From NCBI GenBank assembly GCA_946479515.1, contig CAMLGF010000005.1, forward strand, positions 36,611 to 100,610: a stretch of 64,000 nucleotides of DNA, written 5' to 3'. Below are positions 27,165 to 34,759 of the stretch, in pieces (the stretch's first letter is position 1; each line of letters opens with the position of its first letter). The position numbers and the translations under genes were made by a program. The stretch is from an uncultured Pseudomonadota bacterium. Lineage in GTDB: Bacteria > Pseudomonadota > Gammaproteobacteria > Steroidobacterales > Steroidobacteraceae. The notes under the pieces were generated by a model that saw nothing but the letters and a program-made list of their open reading frames with translations, was not told where the DNA came from and made no database searches.

Positions 27165-27763
27165 GCGCCGTCGCCATCATCGACAGCGGCGGCGCCAACA
27201 TCGCGTCGCTGCGCGCCGCGCTCGGCAGGCTCGGCGCCGAGTCGGTCGTCACCAGCGATGCGGCGGTCATCCAGCGTGCCCCGCGGGTGCTGCTCCCGGG
27301 CGTCGGCTCGGCGCAGAACGCCATGCTGCGGCTGCGCAGCGCCGGACTCGATCAAGTCATTCCCACGCTCAAACAACCCCTGCTGGGTATCTGCCTCGGC
27401 ATGCAACTGTTGTTCGACCGATCCGAGGAAGGCCCGGTCGAATGCCTGGGAGTCATTCCGGGCGCCATCGGCAAGCTGCGCGTCGAGCCGGGCAAGCCGG
27501 TGCCGCACATGGGCTGGAACCAGATGACGCTGCTGCGCGACGACCCACTGCTCGACGGCATCAGCAGTCTCGATCACGTCTACTTCGTGCACAGCTACTT
27601 CGCGCCCACGTCCGGCGCGACCGTGGCCATCACCGACTACGGCGTCGCGCTCACCGCGGTCGCACGCCGCGAGAATTTCTGCGGCACGCAATTCCATCCC
27701 GAGCGTTCCGGTCCGGTGGGCGCACGCATCCTCGCCAACTTTCTGAAAGACTCCGCACCATGA
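27161..27763 (+). CDS. hisH: Imidazole glycerol phosphate synthase, glutaminase subunit
   Basis: This class I amidotransferase supplies ammonia to HisF. Start is GTG at 27161, overlapping the hisB stop, and gives 200 residues beginning VSAVAIIDSGGANIASL. The nucleophile is in LLGICLGMQLLFD, and the His-Glu pair in CGTQFHPERSGPVG. It overlaps hisA by 4 bases. Confidence 0.96.
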   Translation: MSAVAIIDSGGANIASLRAALGRLGAESVVTSDAAVIQRAPRVLLPGVGSAQNAMLRLRSAGLDQVIPTLKQPLLGICLGMQLLFDRSEEGPVECLGVIPGAIGKLRVEPGKPVPHMGWNQMTLLRDDPLLDGISSLDHVYFVHSYFAPTSGATVAITDYGVALTAVARRENFCGTQFHPERSGPVGARILANFLKDSAP

Positions 27764-28512
27764 TCCTCATTCCGTCCATCGACCTGCGTAATGGCCGCTG
27801 CGTCCGCCTGCTAAAGGGCGACTTCGACCGGGAGACGCGCTACGACCTGGAGCCGCACGAACTACTGCAGCGTTATCGCGCGCTGGGCGCGACCTGGCTG
27901 CACGTGGTGGACCTCGACGGCGCCCGGGATGGCACGCTCGCGAACCGCAGCGTGATCATCCGCCTCGCCTCGCAGAAGGCGCTGCAGATCCAGGTGGGTG
28001 GCGGCGTGCGCTCGGCGGCCGTGGTCGACGACCTGCTGCGCAATGGTATCGACCGGGTCATCGTCGGCAGCTCCGCGGTGGAGCAGCCCGGCGAGGTGCA
28101 GGCCTGGCTCAAGCGCTATGGCGCCGAGAAGATAGGCCTGGCCTTCGACATCCGGCACGACGCCCAGGGCGTGCCACGCGTGCTGACGCGCGGCTGGACG
28201 CAGGAGTCGAAGCTTTCGCTCTGGGAGGCCATCGACTCCTATCTATCGTCCGATGGCGGTCGCGGTCTCAGGCACGTGCTGTGCACGGATGCCGAGCTCG
28301 ACGGCGCCATGCAGGGACCGGCGATCAGGCTGTACGCCGAGGGCATCCGGCGCTATCCGCAGATCGCCTGGCAGGCCTCGGGCGGCGTGCGCAGCGCCGC
28401 GGACCTCGCCGAACTGGCCGCACTGGGCAGCGCCGCCGCCATCAGCGGCAAGGCATTGCTCGAAGAAGCCATCAAACCATCGGAGCTGAAGCCATTCTTG
28501 CCAAACGCATAA
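27760..28512 (+). CDS. hisA: Phosphoribosylformimino-AICAR ribotide isomerase
   Basis: HisA performs the Amadori isomerisation of ProFAR to PRFAR in a (beta-alpha)8 barrel. [21 protein letters not shown] is the usual start, the acid/base Asp lies in PSIDLRNG, and phosphate loops VGGGVRSA and [11 protein letters not shown] are visible. Length 250. The ATG overlaps the hisH stop, and its own 3' end overlaps the start of hisF by about 19 bases. Confidence 0.96.
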   Translation: MILIPSIDLRNGRCVRLLKGDFDRETRYDLEPHELLQRYRALGATWLHVVDLDGARDGTLANRSVIIRLASQKALQIQVGGGVRSAAVVDDLLRNGIDRVIVGSSAVEQPGEVQAWLKRYGAEKIGLAFDIRHDAQGVPRVLTRGWTQESKLSLWEAIDSYLSSDGGRGLRHVLCTDAELDGAMQGPAIRLYAEGIRRYPQIAWQASGGVRSAADLAELAALGSAAAISGKALLEEAIKPSELKPFLPNA

Positions 28513-29261
28513 TCCCCTGCCTGGACGTCCGCGACGGCCAGGTGGTCAAGGGCATCCGGTTCCGCGATCACCAGATCGTCGGCGACATCCTTGCGCTCGC
28601 GGAGCGCTATCGGAACGAGGGCGCGGACGAGGTGGTGTTCTACGACATCACCGCCAGCCCCGAGGGCCGCAGCGTGGATCGCGCCTGGGTACGGCGCGTC
28701 GCGCAGGTGCTGGACATTCCGTTCTGCGTGGCCGGCGGCATCCGCACGGTGGAAGATGCCGAAGCCATCCTCAACGAGGGCGCGGAAAAGGTTTCCATCA
28801 ACACGCCGGCCATCAGCAATCCCGCGCTCATCGAGGAGCTGGCGGCCCGCTTCGGCTCGCAATGCGTCGTCATCGGCATCGACAGCGCCAATGTCGGCGA
28901 CGGCTATCGCGTGTTCCAGTTCACGGGCGATCCCAACCGCTCGCGCAATTCGGGTCGCGACACGCTGCAATGGGTGAAGGAAGTGCAGGACCGTGGCGCC
29001 GGCGAGATCGTGCTCAACTGCATGAGCAGCGACGGCGTGCGTCGCGGCTACGACGTCGCGCAGCTCGCGACCGTGCGCGCCATCTGCGACGTGCCGCTGG
29101 TGGCCTCCGGCGGCGCGGGCGCCTCCGAGCACTTCGTCGACGTATTCAAAAAGGCCGGCGTGGATGCCGCGCTGGCCGCCAGCGTGTTCCATTCAGGCAC
29201 CATCGCCATCCCGGATCTCAAGACCACGCTCGCCGCTTCGGGCATCGAGGTGCGGCTGTGA
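28494..29261 (+). CDS. hisF: Imidazole glycerol phosphate synthase, cyclase subunit; likely ATT start
   Basis: HisF closes the imidazole ring using ammonia from HisH. The protein reads [19 protein letters not shown], the normal second residue onwards, but the codon where Met is expected is ATT (28494-28496). GGAG lies 8 bases upstream, ideal spacing, and no ATG, GTG or TTG in frame gives a sensible N-terminus. ATT is a rare but known start (for example infC), so a non-canonical start is inferred; a base-calling error is the alternative. The result is 255 residues. Phosphate loops GGIRTVEDA and [11 protein letters not shown] are intact. Confidence 0.93.
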   Translation: MLAKRIIPCLDVRDGQVVKGIRFRDHQIVGDILALAERYRNEGADEVVFYDITASPEGRSVDRAWVRRVAQVLDIPFCVAGGIRTVEDAEAILNEGAEKVSINTPAISNPALIEELAARFGSQCVVIGIDSANVGDGYRVFQFTGDPNRSRNSGRDTLQWVKEVQDRGAGEIVLNCMSSDGVRRGYDVAQLATVRAICDVPLVASGGAGASEHFVDVFKKAGVDAALAASVFHSGTIAIPDLKTTLAASGIEVRL

Positions 29262-29893
29262 ACGTTCCGGTTGCCAGCGTCGATGCCGCCCGGATCGATT
29301 TCGACAAGGGCGACGGGCTGGTGCCGGCCATCGTTCAGGACGCCGACACCGGCGCGGTGCTCATGCTGGCGTACATGAACCGCGAAGCCCTGGAGCAGAC
29401 CCTGGTCCGCAAGCGCGCGGTGTTCTACTCGCGCAGCAAGCAGCGCCTCTGGGAAAAGGGCGAGACCACGGGCCACACCCTCGACCTGGTCGACATCGCG
29501 CTCGACTGCGACGCCGATACGTTGCTCGTGACCGCGCGCCCGCGCGGCCCGGCCTGCCACAAGGGCACCGTCACCTGCTTCGGCGACCGACCACGTGCCG
29601 CGGCGACCGCGATAGCATTCCTCGCCAGACTCGAAGCCGTGATCGCGCGGCGCGCGGCCGAGAAGCCGGATGCCAGCTACACCGCCAGGCTGCTCGCCAA
29701 GGGCCTCAACAAGGTGGCGCAGAAAGTCGGTGAGGAAGGCGTGGAAGCCGCGCTCGCGGGCGTCAACGAGCCCGACCAGAAACTGGTGGAGGAATCCGCG
29801 GACCTGCTGTTCCACCTGCTGGTGCTGCTGCGCGCGCGCGGGCTGCCACTGAGCCAGGTGGTCGCGGAGCTGGAGAATCGCCACCGCAAGTGA
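29258..29893 (+). CDS. hisI: Bifunctional phosphoribosyl-AMP cyclohydrolase / phosphoribosyl-ATP pyrophosphatase
   Basis: The first half (HisI) has [26 protein letters not shown] and the metal cysteines in [11 protein letters not shown] and [12 protein letters not shown]. The second half (HisE) has [19 protein letters not shown] and [17 protein letters not shown]. Together they do the second and third steps of histidine synthesis. GTG start at 29258 overlaps the hisF stop; 211 residues. This closes the his gene set. Confidence 0.95.
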   Translation: MNVPVASVDAARIDFDKGDGLVPAIVQDADTGAVLMLAYMNREALEQTLVRKRAVFYSRSKQRLWEKGETTGHTLDLVDIALDCDADTLLVTARPRGPACHKGTVTCFGDRPRAAATAIAFLARLEAVIARRAAEKPDASYTARLLAKGLNKVAQKVGEEGVEAALAGVNEPDQKLVEESADLLFHLLVLLRARGLPLSQVVAELENRHRK

Positions 29894-30897
29894 GCGGATC
29901 GCCGGAACCCACGGCAGTCAACGAAAGCCTCTTGAGCCGCTGGACCTATCGCGCATTCGCGTACGTTAATACGCACATGAGAATGGCATCGTGGATTCTC
30001 GGCGTGTTGTGCCTGGGGCTCGTGGCCAACACCGCCGTGCTGTGGAGCCGACTTCAGCGCGAGCAGGCGAACGTCTCCGAGCTGCGCACGCGAACGAATG
30101 CACCCCTCGACTGCAAGAGCCCAGCGTTGCCGCCGTCAGCGCCACCGGTCTGCGGCACTTCCCCGGTCCAAACGCCTTCCAGTCGATCGCCGGAAGAGGA
30201 TGTGGATTTGTACGGGCGTGTGCAGAGAGATCCCAGATTCCAGCGGGAGATGATCGGCTACCAGCGCGTCGCGCTGCGCCAGCAGTTCGCACCCTTCATC
30301 ATGAGCCTGCAGCTGACCGAGGAGCAGGCGGAGCTGCTGACGCAGATCCTCGCCGAACAATGGGTTCGGGGGTCCCAGGGTATTCCAGAGGGATACCGGC
30401 GCGAGGACTGGGAGCGAAGGAATGAAGACGAACTGCGCGCCGTGCTCTCGCAGAATCAGATCGACTCGTTCAGGCGCTACAAGGAAACCGCGGGCACGCG
30501 AGAGGAAGTGGCAGCCTTGCGAGCCGAGTTGCTGGCTTCCTCGCATCCGTTGCGCGATGACCAGATAAACCGGCTGATTGACGCGCTGTATCCCGAGGAA
30601 AAGAGGTTGATGGAAGAAGCCCGTTCTTTCAACGAAAGTCTCGACACCACGCCCGCCGCGCTGGCCGATTCGGAACGCAGTGCCGAGCGCTACTTCGCCG
30701 AGCGCGAAACCGCGGCAGTGGAAAGGAAACTGGCGGCCGCGGGCGCGATACTTTCCAGCGAACAGCTCACGGTGCTCAGACGCCGTCTCGAGGGGCAGCA
30801 GGCCATGGGACAGTCCGGCTCCAGACTGCGACGACTGCAGTTCGAGCTGGCAACATCCCTGGGCCGTGACAGCGGCGCCGGTACGCCGGCCAATTGA
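29890..30897 (+). CDS. Single-pass membrane protein of unknown function at the end of the his operon
   Basis: No family is recognised. The GTG at 29890 overlaps the hisI stop by 4 bases. An inner ATG at 29977 directly before the transmembrane helix (MASWILGVLCLGLVANTAVLW) is an alternative. After the helix comes a short Pro/Ser linker and about 220 residues of charged, probably coiled helices (EEQAELLTQILAEQ, AALRAELLAS). A C-in, periplasm-out topology is guessed. Translational coupling implies regulation with histidine synthesis, but no functional link is known. Confidence 0.7.
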   Translation: MSGSPEPTAVNESLLSRWTYRAFAYVNTHMRMASWILGVLCLGLVANTAVLWSRLQREQANVSELRTRTNAPLDCKSPALPPSAPPVCGTSPVQTPSSRSPEEDVDLYGRVQRDPRFQREMIGYQRVALRQQFAPFIMSLQLTEEQAELLTQILAEQWVRGSQGIPEGYRREDWERRNEDELRAVLSQNQIDSFRRYKETAGTREEVAALRAELLASSHPLRDDQINRLIDALYPEEKRLMEEARSFNESLDTTPAALADSERSAERYFAERETAAVERKLAAAGAILSSEQLTVLRRRLEGQQAMGQSGSRLRRLQFELATSLGRDSGAGTPAN

Positions 30898-30906
30898 CCT
30901 CGCCCG

Positions 30907-33492
30907 TTAGATCAGCAGTTCTTCCGCCGGCTCGCGCAGGTTGTAATGCGACGCCATCGCGTGGCCATACGCGCCGGCCGTGGCGATCAACAATACGTCG
31001 CCCGAATGGCATTCCGGCAGCAGTCGATCGTGACCCAGGAAGTCAGAGCTCTCGCAGATGGGCCCCACGACATTGGCCTGCACGTTCGCCGGTTCGCCAT
31101 AGCGCGTGAGATTGACGATGTCGTGGTGAGCGCCGTACAGCGCGGGCCGGATCAGGGAGTTCATGCCGGTCGCCACGCCGACGTAACGGATGCCGCTCTT
31201 GCTCTTGGTCTGTGTGACGCGCGCCAGCAGCACGCCGGCATTGGCCACCAGGAACCGGCCCGGCTCGAGCCACAACGTCACATTCGGCACCGCGGCCTGC
31301 ACCTTGCCCAACGCCTCGTCGAGCCTGCTCATGTCGAGCGGCTTGCCCGCTACGCGGTCCGGCACACCGAGGCCGCCACCCACGTCCATGAATCTGACGT
31401 CGGCAAAGCGCTTGGCGAGACCGGCGAGCACCGAGCCCACCTGCGTCCAGTTCTCCACGTCGAACACGCCGCTGCCCGCATGCGCATGCAGGCCGACGAT
31501 GGTCACGCCGCCCTGTTTCGCCAGTTGCGCCACCTCGTCGAGCTCTTCGACGGGAATGCCGAACTTGGACTGCGCGCCCGCCGTCTTCACATGGTGGTGG
31601 TGGCCGCGGCCGATACCGGTATCGATGCGCAGGAAGACCGGGCGACCCCGGAAGGCGTCCAGCCAGTTCTGCAGCACGAACAGATTGTCGATGGTGACGT
31701 GCACGCCCAGCTCGAGCGCCGCTTCGTATTCGGCGCGTGGCGCGAAATTCGGCGTGAACAGGATGCGGTCGGCGGCGATGCCGGGCACGCATCTGCGCAC
31801 GTGTTCGATTTCCGCCAGCGAGACGCAATCGAACCCGAGACCTGCGGCCGCGACGGTGCGCAGCACGTCGGGATGCGGATTCGCCTTGAGGGCGTACAGC
31901 GCGCGCCCGATGGACTTGAGACCACCGACCGCCCGGGCGGCGGCGTCGACCTGGGTGAGATCGTAGACATAAGCGCAATCGCGCTCGGCCAGCGTGCCGA
32001 GCAAGGCGTCGCGCTTCACCGCCCACCACGGCTGCAAGCGCTGGGCCACCGCTTGCGGCTGGGCGAACAGCTGCTCCCAGGTCGGGCCCATGGCCGCGTC
32101 GCCGGGCTGCGGCCGGATCAGCAGCTCGTGCAGCTGCTCCACCAACCGATCGCACTGGTTCTCATCGACCACGAAAGTGAAATTGAGATCATTGGCCGCC
32201 TGTGAGACCAGGTAGACCTTCTGTTCCTCGAACAGCGCGAAGGCGTCGCCCAGCTTGTGCAGGATGGCGCGGATGTTGCGCCCGACCAGTGAAACCGAGG
32301 CGCAGGGGCCGATGACGCGCACCGTCGAGAGCCGTCCGAGATCCCGCTGCAACTTGCCGAGCAACTCGCCGTCGAGCGTATTCGCGGCGGGGTCGAGTGA
32401 CACGGTGACGTTGGTTTCGGACGTGGAGACCAGGTCCACGGACATGCCGTGTTCCTTGAAGATCGCGAACACGTCGGCCAGGAAGCCCACCTGGTGCCAC
32501 ATGCCCGGGCTGTCCAGCGAGATCAGCGTGATGCCCTTGCGATTCGCCACCGCCTTCACCTGCGCCGAACCGTCGCCCACGTCGCCGGTGATGAGCGTGC
32601 CCTCGAGATCGGGCGACTGCGTGGCATAGACGTACAGGGGAATCTGGTATTGCCGCGCCGGCAGCAGGCAACGCGGATGCAGCACCTTGGCGCCGCTGGT
32701 CGCGATTTCCTGCGCTTCGTCGTAATGGGCGCGGCGGATCAGGCGGGCGCTCGGCATGGCGCGCGGGTTGGCGCTGAACATGCCGGGCACGTCGGTCCAT
32801 ATCTCGATGGCGCGGGCGCGGATCTTGGCACCGAGATACGACGCCGAGGTGTCCGAGCCGCCGCGACCGAGCAGGCAGGTGTTGCCCTCGCTGTCGCGCG
32901 CGATGAAACCCTGCGTGATGACCACCGGCGTCGCGGCGTCGAGCTTCTCTTCGAGCGCGGCGTCCGGCGCGAACGCGCACGTGGCAGACAGCACCGACGC
33001 CTTGGCCGACGCACCGCGGTCCTCGGCCGCGAGCATGTCGCGCGCGTCCATCCAGGTGACGTCGATGCCCTGCGCCCTGAGGAAGCGCGAGCCGATCTCG
33101 GTGGCCATGAGCTCGCCGTTGGCCATGACCCGGGCGCGCGTGCGATCGGACAGCTCGCGCACCAGGGCGATGCCATTGGCCATCTGCCGCAACTCGTCGA
33201 AATACCCCTGCAGCTGCGCGCTGACTTCCAGGCCCAGCTCGGTAGTTAGCTGTCGGTGGCGGCTCTCGATGGCCTGGAGGGCTTCGTCAGGCTTGCCCGC
33301 CTCGGCCGCCGCGAGCAGCTTCTCCAGCATGTCGGTGACCCTGGTGACCGCCGAATGCACCACCAGCACGCGATGGCCGGCGGCGAGGCGGCGCTTGACG
33401 ATCAGCGCGATGTTCCGCCAGTTGCCGAGGGACGAGACGCTGGTGCCGCCGAACTTGACGACCACCCAATTGGATGCGGAACGCGCAGACAT
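30907..33492 (-). CDS. Bifunctional aspartate kinase / diaminopimelate decarboxylase
   Basis: An 861-residue fusion of the first and last enzymes of lysine synthesis. Residues about 1-460 are aspartate kinase (VVKFGGTSV at 11-19, GRGGSDTSA near 210, then two ACT regulatory domains around 320-450). Residues about 480-861 are a fold-type III PLP decarboxylase, with the PLP lysine in YALKANPHP (Lys536), HAHAGSG, GGGLGVP and CESSDFLGHDR. Such LysC-LysA fusions are a mark of Xanthomonas-type bacteria. One chain couples entry and exit of the pathway, probably with lysine feedback. No riboswitch is seen upstream. Confidence 0.95.
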   Translation of the reverse strand: MSARSASNWVVVKFGGTSVSSLGNWRNIALIVKRRLAAGHRVLVVHSAVTRVTDMLEKLLAAAEAGKPDEALQAIESRHRQLTTELGLEVSAQLQGYFDELRQMANGIALVRELSDRTRARVMANGELMATEIGSRFLRAQGIDVTWMDARDMLAAEDRGASAKASVLSATCAFAPDAALEEKLDAATPVVITQGFIARDSEGNTCLLGRGGSDTSASYLGAKIRARAIEIWTDVPGMFSANPRAMPSARLIRRAHYDEAQEIATSGAKVLHPRCLLPARQYQIPLYVYATQSPDLEGTLITGDVGDGSAQVKAVANRKGITLISLDSPGMWHQVGFLADVFAIFKEHGMSVDLVSTSETNVTVSLDPAANTLDGELLGKLQRDLGRLSTVRVIGPCASVSLVGRNIRAILHKLGDAFALFEEQKVYLVSQAANDLNFTFVVDENQCDRLVEQLHELLIRPQPGDAAMGPTWEQLFAQPQAVAQRLQPWWAVKRDALLGTLAERDCAYVYDLTQVDAAARAVGGLKSIGRALYALKANPHPDVLRTVAAAGLGFDCVSLAEIEHVRRCVPGIAADRILFTPNFAPRAEYEAALELGVHVTIDNLFVLQNWLDAFRGRPVFLRIDTGIGRGHHHHVKTAGAQSKFGIPVEELDEVAQLAKQGGVTIVGLHAHAGSGVFDVENWTQVGSVLAGLAKRFADVRFMDVGGGLGVPDRVAGKPLDMSRLDEALGKVQAAVPNVTLWLEPGRFLVANAGVLLARVTQTKSKSGIRYVGVATGMNSLIRPALYGAHHDIVNLTRYGEPANVQANVVGPICESSDFLGHDRLLPECHSGDVLLIATAGAYGHAMASHYNLREPAEELLI

Positions 33493-33561
33493 ACAAAACC
33501 CACGCCGTGACCTGGCACGGCCTCACTGTTGATCGGTAATGGAAGAAGCGGGGCTGCGCCC

Positions 33562-33789
33562 CTATTCCTCGTCTTCGTCGAAAGTTTCTTTCAGGTCTTT
33601 TTCGAGCCGGCGGTCCGCGAGGACTTCTTCCAGGCGGCTCCAGGCGGCTTTGCCTCGTTTGGGAGTGCCGGGCTGCGCACGCACACGACGCTCAACCTTG
33701 TTGAGCATGCTGTCGTAATCCGTGTTGTCTTCAGCCTCGGCCAGGAACTCTTCGTCCAGATCGAAGCTTTCGTTATCCCGTTCGGACAT
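33562..33789 (-). CDS. Small acidic protein, function unknown
   Basis: This 75-residue protein is strongly acidic at both ends, with a basic centre (NKVERRVRAQPG) and a C-terminal helix RLEEVLADRRLEKDLKETF. It resembles short, acidic proteins with an RRLEExLExRxL-type motif that are common in gammaproteobacteria (PA3496-like), though I cannot confirm membership. It lies between lysC-lysA and a SAM hydrolase family gene on the same strand. Its leader holds a good promoter and an intrinsic terminator only 11 bases before the ATG. Confidence 0.7.
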   Translation of the reverse strand: MSERDNESFDLDEEFLAEAEDNTDYDSMLNKVERRVRAQPGTPKRGKAAWSRLEEVLADRRLEKDLKETFDEDEE

Positions 33790-33800
33790 GCACTTCTACC

Positions 33801-33868
33801 AAAAGAAAAATGCCGAAAATACTTTCGGAAACAGTGAGTTGCCGCCCCGAAGGGGTGGCAATGAGGCT
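33801..33868 (-). ncRNA. Candidate small RNA or attenuated leader
   Basis: On the minus strand, transcription from the promoter at 33873-33900 would begin near 33867. It would form hairpin 1 (10 bp, TTGCC-CCCC/GGGG-GGCAA, 33839-33860, GAA loop) and end at a second hairpin CCGAAA-GTAT-TTTCGG (33813-33828) followed by TTTTTCTTTT (33801-33810). This is the textbook layout of a small RNA of about 65 bases. It may instead be a regulated leader of the acidic protein gene that begins at 33789. No matching RNA family is recognised. Confidence 0.5.
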
Positions 33869-33872
33869 GCGA

Positions 33873-33900
33873 ACTATAGCCGATTGGCGGCGCCTTTCAA
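33873..33900 (-). promoter_or_regulatory. Strong putative sigma-70 promoter
   Basis: On the minus strand TTGAAA (33895-33900), a 16-base spacer and TATAGT (33873-33878) form one of the best promoter matches in the window. It overlaps the end of the SAM hydrolase gene and drives the hairpin-rich leader and possibly the small acidic gene. Confidence 0.65.
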
Positions 33901-34730
33901 CTGCGCCTGTAAAGGACCGGCGAGGCTCCCGGCACGGCGGAAATGGGGGTGCCCACGCCCAGGCCCAGGCCCTGCGCAGCGCTGCCGCGCGCCCGGGCGA
34001 CTTCCAGCACGTCGAATGAATTGATGAGGCCGAGGTATTCGCCCGCCTCCATCTCACCGTAGGTTCGCTTGAGAGGCAGGGACAGGCCGGCCACGTACAC
34101 CGTGGGATGGTCCAGCGCCATCACCGCAGCGGCTTCGATGTTGGAAATGAGGTTGCCGAAGCGATCGCTGGCGACGATGACGCCTTCCACTCCGCCATCG
34201 GCACGCGGCCGGGTCGGCGGCCAGCCTGACATATTCAAGGAGGTCACCTCGTCACCCAGGTCGAGCGGGTCGCAACGTCCGGCCGCGAGCTCGGCGGCCA
34301 ACGGCGCGAACACGTCGCGGCCATGAAAGGTGGCACTGATGTCGCTGACGCCGTACTGCACGAGCCGTGTGATGTTGACGCGCACTATCCGGTCGATGTG
34401 TCCGCGCGCCGCGAGCGGCGCGAGCAGGCCGTTATCCGGGGCGAGCATGGCCTGTTCGTTTGCCAGCGCGATGACCAGATCGCGCGGCGTACCGACGCCG
34501 GGATCGATGACCGCCACGTGCAGCGTGCCGGGCGCGAAATACCGCACCGCGCGCGACATCCAGAATCCGGCTTCAATGGGCTGAAAGGCGCTGACCTCGT
34601 GTGCCATGTCGATGAAGCGCAGCTCGGGCGCCCGCGCGAGCATCACGCCTTTCATGATGCCGACGAAGGGCTCACGCCAGCCGAAATCCGTGGTGAGCGT
34701 GACGATGCCATTGGCGCGAAAATCTGCCAT
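33897..34730 (-). CDS. SAM hydroxide adenosyltransferase family (DUF62)
   Basis: This 277-residue protein shows the family pattern: GIVTLTTDFGWREPFVGIMKGV, FIDMAHEV, HVAVIDPGVGTPRD, APDNGLLAPL and ATFHGRDVFAPLAA, then a C-terminal domain with DRFGNLISNI. Members hydrolyse S-adenosylmethionine to adenosine and methionine by attack of hydroxide; related fluorinase/chlorinase enzymes use halide. The motifs look like the hydroxide type, not the halogenases. It is divergent from the spermidine-synthase-like gene with only 29 bases between starts. Confidence 0.88.
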   Translation of the reverse strand: MADFRANGIVTLTTDFGWREPFVGIMKGVMLARAPELRFIDMAHEVSAFQPIEAGFWMSRAVRYFAPGTLHVAVIDPGVGTPRDLVIALANEQAMLAPDNGLLAPLAARGHIDRIVRVNITRLVQYGVSDISATFHGRDVFAPLAAELAAGRCDPLDLGDEVTSLNMSGWPPTRPRADGGVEGVIVASDRFGNLISNIEAAAVMALDHPTVYVAGLSLPLKRTYGEMEAGEYLGLINSFDVLEVARARGSAAQGLGLGVGTPISAVPGASPVLYRRS

Positions 34731-34759
34731 GTGAGTGGTCTCCTACGTACACTTCACTG

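Noticed and set aside
33493..33561. Possible lysine riboswitch upstream of the lysC-lysA fusion
   Set aside because: Only a 6-bp GCCGTG/CACGGC hairpin is present in 69 bases; the lysine aptamer needs about 170 and its conserved blocks are missing.
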